In this document: positions 36,210 through 42,862 of the stretch, one piece after another | Position numbering within the stretch: the stretch's first letter is position 1 | Layout of the letters: the number at the start of each line of letters is the position of its first letter | Source of the DNA: Rhodococcus sp. P1Y | GTDB taxonomy: Bacteria > Actinomycetota > Actinomycetes > Mycobacteriales > Mycobacteriaceae | Direction: 5' to 3' | Assembly (NCBI RefSeq): GCF_003641205.1 | Contig: NZ_CP032762.1 | Span: 3,844,001 to 3,908,000, forward strand | Length of the DNA: 64,000 nucleotides | Translations under genes and position numbers: made by a program | Notes under the pieces: generated by a model | Told to the model about the DNA's origin: nothing | Databases searched by the model: none | What the model saw: only the letters and a program-made list of their open reading frames with translations

Positions 36210-36979
36210 CCGACCCTGAACACGAACACGAACACGACCACGACCACGACAATGGCCATGGCCATGGCCATGATCACGCTCGCACCGTTGCACCGATGGT
36301 CGAGGAAGTCACCGACTTCGAAGTCCTGGAGATCGCGCTGCGCGAACTCTGCATCGAGAAGGGACTCTTCACTGCCGAGGAACATCGACATTTCACCGAA
36401 TTCGCCGAGCAGATCGGCCCGACGCCCGCAGCGCGCCTGGTCGCCAAGGCGTGGCTCGACCCCGCGTTCAAGGAACTGGCACTCGCGGACCCAATGGCTG
36501 CCAGCAAAGAGGTCGGGGTCGATTGGCTCGATCCGACCGGCTTCGGCACACCGAGCGACTTCACCGCCTTCGCGATTCTCGAGGACACCCCCACGCTGCA
36601 CAACGTCATCGTGTGCACACTGTGTTCGTGCTACCCGAGGCCGATACTCGGTAACTCGCCCGAGTGGTACCGCACGCCCAACTATCGCCGACGCCTTGTC
36701 CGGTGGCCGCGCCAGGTGCTCGCCGAATTCGGACTGTATCTCCCGGCCGAAACAGCAGTTCGCGTGCAGGATTCCAACCAGAAGCACCGGTTCATGGTGA
36801 TGCCGGTGCGCCCGGCGGGCACCGAGGGGTGGACCGAGGATCAACTCACCGAGATTCTGACGCGGGACTGCCTCATCGGCGTGGCTCTCCCGAAGCCTGG
36901 GGTCACCACCAATGCCATCACCGACACCCGGCCCGCACTTCATCCTGCCGACACGGAGTCGTCGGAGGTGCTGCCGTGA
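36206..36979 (+). CDS. Co-type nitrile hydratase/thiocyanate hydrolase-like alpha subunit with His-rich N-terminus
   Basis: About 257 residues from GTG 36206, which overlaps the beta stop (GTGA) with GGAGG at 36196. Residues 2-24 are an Asp/Glu/His-rich stretch (HEHEHDHDHDNGHGHGHDH), a likely metal-binding or storage tail. The catalytic claw is VCTLCSCYPRP near residue 136; Thr in CTLCSC is the cobalt-type signature, Ser there would be iron-type. The surrounding PILGNSPEWYRTPNYRRRLVRWPRQVLAEFGL matches ScnC-type sequences as remembered. It hydrolyses nitriles to amides or thiocyanate to carbonyl sulfide and ammonia. Substrate cannot be decided from sequence. Confidence 0.88.
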   Translation: MTDPEHEHEHDHDHDNGHGHGHDHARTVAPMVEEVTDFEVLEIALRELCIEKGLFTAEEHRHFTEFAEQIGPTPAARLVAKAWLDPAFKELALADPMAASKEVGVDWLDPTGFGTPSDFTAFAILEDTPTLHNVIVCTLCSCYPRPILGNSPEWYRTPNYRRRLVRWPRQVLAEFGLYLPAETAVRVQDSNQKHRFMVMPVRPAGTEGWTEDQLTEILTRDCLIGVALPKPGVTTNAITDTRPALHPADTESSEVLP

Positions 36980-37338
36980 ACCGGCCACAGAGTCCGTCCG
37001 CCGAACCGATCGAAACGTTGCGCGACATCGTCGCCCGCGATCAAGTGTGGCCGCACATGGCGGCCAAGCACGGGGTCAGCAACCCCTTGCCGCCGTGGAA
37101 ATCGAGCCTGGACGCGCTGTGCGACGTTCTCGATCGATCTGCGTGCGATGCACAGATCCCGAATTTCTCGGCGCGTCGAGACGAGGAAGATGAACTGTCC
37201 GCTACGACGTACGCCGCACTGCCGTACCCGGAGAACCAGTTGGTCGCACTCGCACACTCCCTCATGACCCACGGCGTCATCGACGAACAGGAGTTGCGGG
37301 AGCGGATCGTTCTCGTTCGTGAACGCTTGGAACGGTAG
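36976..37338 (+). CDS. Nitrile hydratase accessory/activator protein (P15K-like)
   Basis: 120 residues from GTG 36976, overlapping the alpha stop by 4 bp. Helical; contains HMAAKHGVSNPLPPWKSSLDALCDVLDRS and a second half (YPENQLVALAHSLMTHGVIDEQELRERI) resembling the beta-subunit N-terminal helices and the P15K-type activators that deliver cobalt to the alpha subunit. A separate small activator is standard for Co-type enzymes, so position supports the call. Its last 62 bp overlap the 3' end of the convergent benE gene, an unusually long convergent overlap. Confidence 0.78.
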   Translation: MNRPQSPSAEPIETLRDIVARDQVWPHMAAKHGVSNPLPPWKSSLDALCDVLDRSACDAQIPNFSARRDEEDELSATTYAALPYPENQLVALAHSLMTHGVIDEQELRERIVLVRERLER

Positions 37339-38587
37339 GCGACCGACGGCGATCGAGCAGGTACGTCACTCCAACACCTGCGACCAGTCCCCAGAACGGT
37401 GCGCCGAGTCCCCCCACATCGGTACCGGAGATGGTGACCAGCAAGGTGACCAAGGGCGCGAGCACCGGCCGACCGACCGAATCGGAGAACGCGGCGGTGA
37501 ATGCACCGCGCAGTGGCTCGAGCATAGCCAGACCCGCAAGGGCGGCGATGAACGTTGCAGGCACTACGGACAGACTGCGCACCAGCAGTGGTGCCGATAG
37601 GCCCACCACGACAGCGATTGCGCCACATGTCATTCCGGCGATGTACTGCCGTGACCGTGCGCCGACGGCAGCAAGCAGAGCGTTGGTAGGGCCGGCAAGA
37701 CACGTCGACACCGCACCGAGCGGCGCAGCGAGAAGCGACCAGATCCCGCACGCGATGGTGACGACGGTCATCGGGGGCCGATGGCCCGCGGAGTTCAATA
37801 CTGCAGCACCCTGACCGTTCTGAACCGCGACCACGGTGATGGCGAGCGGTATCACCAACTGCGCCATTGCTGCACCACTGAACGCCGGCGCAACGAGTTC
37901 CGGCAAGCCGATCAGGGGCAACTCTGCCGCCGGACCGCTCATGCGGGTGAATCCGCCGGTTACCGCAAGAGCAACGAGACCGGCAGCCAACGCAGCGAGC
38001 ACCGGCGGTATCCGCGTCGACCACGTAGCGGATCGGGTCAGCGCTAGCCATGCAACCACCATGGCCCCGGCAACGATCGCGTTGGTCGAAACAGAATGGA
38101 CGAGTCCGGTTCCGAACGACAGAAATGCACCGGCGACCATTGCCATCACGACGCTCTGCGGCAGAAATGCCATGAGCCTCGTGACCACGCCGGTGACTCC
38201 GAGAACGATGACGAGGACTCCGGTAGCGAGGTAGGCCCCCACGACTTCCGGCCAGGTCAGCGACGCCAACGATTGACCGACCAGAACGGTGCCCGGAATG
38301 GTCCAGAAGAAGCTGAGCGGCATCCGGTACACCCAGCTGGCTACCACGGTCAGGATGCCGTTGAGCACGAACACTCCGAAGACCCACGACGCGGTCTGCA
38401 CGGCGGTGAGCGCGCCCGCTGCCGCGGCACCCATGATGACCGCAACCGGCCCGGTTGCGCTGAAGAGCACGCCGGTTGCCCCTGCGCCGACGTACTGCCA
38501 GCCGAAGTCCGCGCGTAAAGCGCGCAGACTCGGCGGGCGACGTTCGGGTAGCTGGCCCCGGGTCGGTCTCTCGTACGTATCCGTCAT
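37277..38587 (-). CDS. benE: Benzoate/H+ symporter BenE
   Basis: A 436-residue protein with about 12 hydrophobic segments. BenE-family pattern: WQYVGAGATGVLFSATGPVAVIMGAAAAGALTAVQTASW at the N-terminus, YRMPLSFFWTIPGTVLVG, and a C-terminal ISGTDVGGLGAPFWGLVAGV. The family imports benzoate with protons. Its start overlaps the benK stop by 4 bp (ATGA), making a benK-benE operon. The 3' end overlaps the convergent nitrile hydratase activator gene by 62 bp. Together with BenK it gives the locus two different benzoate importers. Confidence 0.92.
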   Translation of the reverse strand: MTDTYERPTRGQLPERRPPSLRALRADFGWQYVGAGATGVLFSATGPVAVIMGAAAAGALTAVQTASWVFGVFVLNGILTVVASWVYRMPLSFFWTIPGTVLVGQSLASLTWPEVVGAYLATGVLVIVLGVTGVVTRLMAFLPQSVVMAMVAGAFLSFGTGLVHSVSTNAIVAGAMVVAWLALTRSATWSTRIPPVLAALAAGLVALAVTGGFTRMSGPAAELPLIGLPELVAPAFSGAAMAQLVIPLAITVVAVQNGQGAAVLNSAGHRPPMTVVTIACGIWSLLAAPLGAVSTCLAGPTNALLAAVGARSRQYIAGMTCGAIAVVVGLSAPLLVRSLSVVPATFIAALAGLAMLEPLRGAFTAAFSDSVGRPVLAPLVTLLVTISGTDVGGLGAPFWGLVAGVGVTYLLDRRRSPTVPSVHERERSAPATPVRR

Positions 38588-39948
38588 TCAGCTACTTTCA
38601 CTGGCTCACTGAGTGCTGGATCAGGTCGGCGCAGGGCCCGAACCGCGGGAACCGCGGTGGTGACGAGTGCGCCGAGCAGCGCTACGACGGCAAAGATATA
38701 GAACGCGGTGGACGACGCGATGCCGGCTCCGAGCAGAATTCCCCCGAGCAGTGGTCCGAGGATGCCGCCGAGTCGGCCGAATCCGGCGCACCACGCAACT
38801 CCTGCTGCACGGGCGGTGGTGGGGTAATAGTTCGAGACGAATCCGTAGATCAACACCTGCGTACCGATGGCACCGATGCCTGCACCGGCCACGGCGACGA
38901 GCAGGACGCCGAGGGGGAAGCTCAGGGTCAGCAGAACCAACGACAGCGCCGCAAGGCAGAAGGTGACGGCAATAACGCGTTGGGGTCCGGTGCGGTCAGC
39001 GATGCGTGATGCGATCAGACCTCCGACGATGGCACCGCCGTTGAGCACCAGTAGGAACGACAGCGAACCCTTGGCGTTGTACCCGGCCTCGGACATGATC
39101 TGTGGCAGCCAAGTGTTGAGGCCGTAGGTAAGCAGCAGCCCGGAGAAGCTCATCAGACCGAGAAGAGCCGTCGGACGCAGCAGAGGCTTGCGGGTCAGTG
39201 CTGCGAATCCGACGCGATCGCCGGTAACGAACGGTTCGGCCTCGGGCATCGGAATACCGGTCCTCGCGCAGATCTTCTGTGCATCGGCGACGCGTCCGTG
39301 CGCCAACAGCCAGCGCGGGGACTCCGGCATCCGAAGCAGGGCCAGCGGTAGCAGTACGAACAGTGGGAGGGCACCGATCCAGAACAGTCCGCGCCAGCCG
39401 ACCGAATCCTGCAGGGTGATCGCGGCCAACGACGCCAGCACGCCACCGGCCGGAATGCCGCTGTAGACGATGGCGTTGAACAGGTTTCGGCGTCCGGGTG
39501 GTGCGAATTCGGCAATCATCGCACCGACGGTGGCGACGAGTCCGCCGACTCCGATGCCGGTCAAGAACCGAAGTGTGCCGAACATCGTGACGTTCTGTGC
39601 GAGTGCGGTTGCCCCCATCCCGAGTGAGAACCAGACGATGCACGTCAACATCGTTCTGCGACGGCCGATCCGATCTCCGAAGGCTCCGGCCGTCAACGCG
39701 CCGACCATGACTCCGATCAGAGCGTAGGAACCGAGCGCGCCTGCAGTCTCGGGATCCAGTGCTCCCAGTTGGGCGGAATCGGCGAGCAGAGTCGGTAGCA
39801 CGGTGCCGTAGACAACGAGGTCGTATCCGTCGAAAACGATTGCTGCCGTGGATAGAGCGACGATCCACAACACGCTGCGGCGGTGTCGGTCGCTGGCCCA
39901 GGTGGTGTTGGCTGGAGCGCCGGTCGTGATGGAGTCCGGTGAAGTCAT
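38584..39948 (-). CDS. benK: Benzoate/aromatic acid:H+ symporter (MFS, BenK/PcaK type)
   Basis: A 454-residue MFS protein of the aromatic acid:H+ symporter group, with 12 segments. The TM1 region holds the Asp motif (IVFDGYDLVVYGTVLPTLL). The loop 2-3 motif GAFGDRIGRRRTML and the loop 8-9 SRIADRTGPQRVI are standard. A long periplasmic loop typical of PcaK is present. It is transcribed with benE. Its own upstream gap (39949-40099) carries a 22-bp element also found before benA, so it is probably induced by BenR separately from the ben catabolic operon. Confidence 0.92.
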   Translation of the reverse strand: MTSPDSITTGAPANTTWASDRHRRSVLWIVALSTAAIVFDGYDLVVYGTVLPTLLADSAQLGALDPETAGALGSYALIGVMVGALTAGAFGDRIGRRRTMLTCIVWFSLGMGATALAQNVTMFGTLRFLTGIGVGGLVATVGAMIAEFAPPGRRNLFNAIVYSGIPAGGVLASLAAITLQDSVGWRGLFWIGALPLFVLLPLALLRMPESPRWLLAHGRVADAQKICARTGIPMPEAEPFVTGDRVGFAALTRKPLLRPTALLGLMSFSGLLLTYGLNTWLPQIMSEAGYNAKGSLSFLLVLNGGAIVGGLIASRIADRTGPQRVIAVTFCLAALSLVLLTLSFPLGVLLVAVAGAGIGAIGTQVLIYGFVSNYYPTTARAAGVAWCAGFGRLGGILGPLLGGILLGAGIASSTAFYIFAVVALLGALVTTAVPAVRALRRPDPALSEPVKVAE

Positions 39949-40040
39949 CGGTGTCCTTATCGGTCAGGGAAATCCGCTACGAGGATTGATCGGCGCTGAC
40001 GGCCGAGCGGGTTGCATCACTGTCCCAAATCGTGGGCTGA

Positions 40041-40062
40041 GTCACACCAGGGCTTTGCCTAG
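40041..40062 (-). promoter_or_regulatory. Putative BenR box upstream of benK
   Basis: A 22-bp element (plus-strand core CACACCAGGGCTTTGCCTAG) matches 21 of 22 bases with the copy at 47616-47637 upstream of benA. Both face minus-strand genes. It lies in the benR-benK gap. Confidence 0.75.
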
Positions 40063-40099
40063 TGCTTACCTCGGCATTGCGAAATTGGATGGGCTGCGG

Positions 40100-42859
40100 T
40101 CAGGTCGTCGAGCCGTCGTCGGTGGATCGCGCAGCGGCCAGCTCCGCTCTCGAGCGGATACCCATCTTGGCGTACACCCTGGTCAGGTGAAACTGAACAG
40201 TCTTGACCGACAGGAATAGTTCGGCCGCGACCTCGCGATTCGTCAATCCGGTGGCGACCAGGCTCGAGACGGCATCCTCCTGCGGGGTCAATGCATCGTG
40301 AGCTCTGTCCTTCAGAACGGCATGCACGCCACCGGCTTTGAGTTCACGGTCGCACCGTCGTACGTACGTGGTGGCCCCCAATGCCAGATAGCCCTCGCGC
40401 GCCGCGCTGACGACGGCATCGGCTTCGCGTCGCTTCCCGGCTCTGCGCAGGGTCTGTCCATAGGCGTAGTTGACTCGGGCGCGGTCGTACGTCAGGGGCA
40501 GTGGTGTCAATGACGCGAGCGCGTCCTCGAATGATGCTCGGGCAGAATCGAGATCGCCCATCGCGCCGTGCAACCGGCCGCGAGCGCAGGCAAGGCGTGC
40601 GTGCGCGGAGCGATGCCCGCGATCGCGCACTCTGGCTTCGTGCGGACTCAGAAACCTGTCGGCTTCGTCGAGTCGACCCTCGACTATCAGCGCATTGGCA
40701 TACACATCGGGCCACGCCCAGAATCCGGGTTCGGATACATCGGCTTGAGCCCACTGCTCGGTCAACGGGGCGAGGGCACGGAGGACCCCGGCATAGTCGG
40801 CTTGTGCCTCCGCGATGGCAGCACGACCGAGAGCCGTCGGCACCCTCATGATCTCGTAGTCGCGGGCGCCGGAATCGCCGCGGTGTGCGCTGGCTGCAGC
40901 AGCCTCCCAGTCTCCGCGGAGCGCGTGGATCTGCGTCGCGGTCCACTGGAGCAGCGGAACGATCAAAGCGGCACCTGAACGGTCGGCCAGGTCGGAACCA
41001 GCTCCGACCAACCGAAGCGCTGCATCCCACTCGCCGGTGGCGAAATAGGTGCGCGCCAGCCAACCGTGAGCCCAGAGCGAGATTCGCGTCGAACCGCCGA
41101 GAAAGTCGGTCGGTGCTGCGGCTTCGAGTTCCGAGCGTGCGAGATCGATGTGGTCCGTTGCGAAGTGGAGCCAGCCGGCGCCCATCTGCACACGTTGTCC
41201 GACGGCTCCGGTATGGGCGTGGCCCCACAGATCTCGGTAGCTGCTCAACGCTTCTGCGACACGGCCCGTGCCGGCCAGGCCGAGGCCTCGAATGGACTGC
41301 GCTTCCACTGCGGTTGCGTGGTCAGCTCCGACGAGTTCGACTGCACGATCGGCCCACAGCACGAGGTTGGCACCGTCGCAGCGCGCCAGATTGTGCAGTA
41401 CCAGCCGATGGCAGATCACGGCAGCGACCTCGGGGTCGTGCCGCGTCCGCACCAGCTGCCATGCCCGAATGAGTCGAGCTTCGGCTTCGTTGGGGCGGCC
41501 GCGCAGGATGGCAAGATAGCCGAGTACGGCATTGCGAGTGGGGGTCTCGCGCAGACTTTCGATTTCGGCGATGTAGTCCGAGGCCGTGCGCATGTCCCCG
41601 GCACCGATGAGGGCGTCAACCGCGCGAACGAGCCGATCCTCGCGTGCATGCGGTTCTTTGGTCGATCGACTCGACAGAAGGTACAGCCTTGCCGCCGTGG
41701 CCCATTCGCCGATTCCTGCGCGTGTCGCTGCCAGTGCGTCCAAGCGGTCCGAGACCAGTGGATCGGGCAGCGGTGCCGCGTGAACAAGGTGCGCCAGCTG
41801 ATCGGCCGGGTCGGACTCGGCTGCGGCAGCGGCTCGATGCACCTGCGCGCGCTCGACTCTGCTCATCGTCGCGAGCACCGCGGCGCGAACTGTTGGATCG
41901 CGAACCTCGAGGATGGTCGCCGCGGAGCTGCGTCGGACGGTCACCAGTGCGAATTGTTCTGCAAGATCGACAGCAGGCCAGGGATCGTCGATACCGGCGA
42001 CCTCGCACACCGTGGTCAACGGTCGGCCGTCTTCGAGAACGGTGACGGCCGAGACCAGACGCCGAGCCTCGTCCGTACATAGAGCAAGAGTGCGCCGAAC
42101 GTCTGCTTCCACGAAGGCGGGCGCAGGCAGGTCGGGGCGAACGCCCTTCCACGTCTCGCGCGGCACCTCGTCCAGCAGTGCCAAGGCGTATCGAGGGCGC
42201 CCACCGGTGTGACGCGTGAGATGAGCAGCCGAGGACGGTGACAGGATGATCCCCTGCAGCGCGGCGAGTTCGGTAACGGCCGACGCCGTCAGCGCTGCCA
42301 CCGCCGGGGTCAGGTCGGCAGCGCGGTCGAGAACCCGGTGCGCCTCGATAGAGCCGTCGGGCAACGGCTTTCGAGTACATACGACCGCAAGTCCTGCGGA
42401 TCGATGGTGACGAACGGCGGAAGCGAGTGCACGGAGTGAGTCCGCGTCGCAGTCGTGTGCGTCGTCGATCAGCAGAATCGTCACTGCGTCCGTCGGCAAC
42501 GTGTCGGCGATGCGATGCCCCCGCTCGACCGGGTCGGTCCCATCGATCCGGACTCCCGGGACGAGTTGCGCGACGAGGCCGAACGGCAGGTGCGTTTCCC
42601 ACGGCACCGCACCTGCGCGGCGCACAACCGTGCGCTGCACCTCGCTGCTGACCGTCCGTTCGACTTCACGCAGAATCGACGATGCACCGATGCCTGCCGG
42701 GCAGGTCATCACCACGAAAGTCGACGTCGTCGCCGAGCCGTCGAGCGCCCGACCGAGGACGGCCAGCAGTTCACCGCGGCCAATCAACGGTGAGGGGGAC
42801 ATGACGTCACCGTATCCGCGACGCATGAGTGCGTCCTGCGATCGAACCAAGACGGTCAT
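40100..42859 (-). CDS. benR: LuxR-family (LAL) transcriptional regulator BenR
   Basis: 919 residues from ATG 42859, 3 bp after the benCD stop; ATG 42802 (MSPSPLIGRGE) is an alternative start. The N-terminal ATPase domain begins LIGRGELLAVLG. Its Walker A is degenerate (CPAGIGASS, Lys replaced by Ala) while Walker B (ILLIDDAHDCDADS) is kept. A long helical TPR-like middle follows. The C-terminal LuxR helix-turn-helix (LTPQEDAVSSLVATGLTNREVAAELFLSVKTVQFHLTRVYAKMGI) spans about residues 845-905. Gene order benABC(D)-benR-benK-benE equals the Corynebacterium glutamicum ben cluster, where the LuxR-type BenR activates benzoate genes. Its targets are probably the two 22-bp boxes. Confidence 0.88.
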   Translation of the reverse strand: MTVLVRSQDALMRRGYGDVMSPSPLIGRGELLAVLGRALDGSATTSTFVVMTCPAGIGASSILREVERTVSSEVQRTVVRRAGAVPWETHLPFGLVAQLVPGVRIDGTDPVERGHRIADTLPTDAVTILLIDDAHDCDADSLRALASAVRHHRSAGLAVVCTRKPLPDGSIEAHRVLDRAADLTPAVAALTASAVTELAALQGIILSPSSAAHLTRHTGGRPRYALALLDEVPRETWKGVRPDLPAPAFVEADVRRTLALCTDEARRLVSAVTVLEDGRPLTTVCEVAGIDDPWPAVDLAEQFALVTVRRSSAATILEVRDPTVRAAVLATMSRVERAQVHRAAAAAESDPADQLAHLVHAAPLPDPLVSDRLDALAATRAGIGEWATAARLYLLSSRSTKEPHAREDRLVRAVDALIGAGDMRTASDYIAEIESLRETPTRNAVLGYLAILRGRPNEAEARLIRAWQLVRTRHDPEVAAVICHRLVLHNLARCDGANLVLWADRAVELVGADHATAVEAQSIRGLGLAGTGRVAEALSSYRDLWGHAHTGAVGQRVQMGAGWLHFATDHIDLARSELEAAAPTDFLGGSTRISLWAHGWLARTYFATGEWDAALRLVGAGSDLADRSGAALIVPLLQWTATQIHALRGDWEAAAASAHRGDSGARDYEIMRVPTALGRAAIAEAQADYAGVLRALAPLTEQWAQADVSEPGFWAWPDVYANALIVEGRLDEADRFLSPHEARVRDRGHRSAHARLACARGRLHGAMGDLDSARASFEDALASLTPLPLTYDRARVNYAYGQTLRRAGKRREADAVVSAAREGYLALGATTYVRRCDRELKAGGVHAVLKDRAHDALTPQEDAVSSLVATGLTNREVAAELFLSVKTVQFHLTRVYAKMGIRSRAELAAARSTDDGSTT

Positions 42860-42862
42860 GAC

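Noticed and set aside
36215..36275. CRISPR or tandem-repeat array
   Set aside because: The short repeats are the codons of the His-rich tail; no spacers or longer repeat units exist, and no CRISPR array was seen anywhere in the window.
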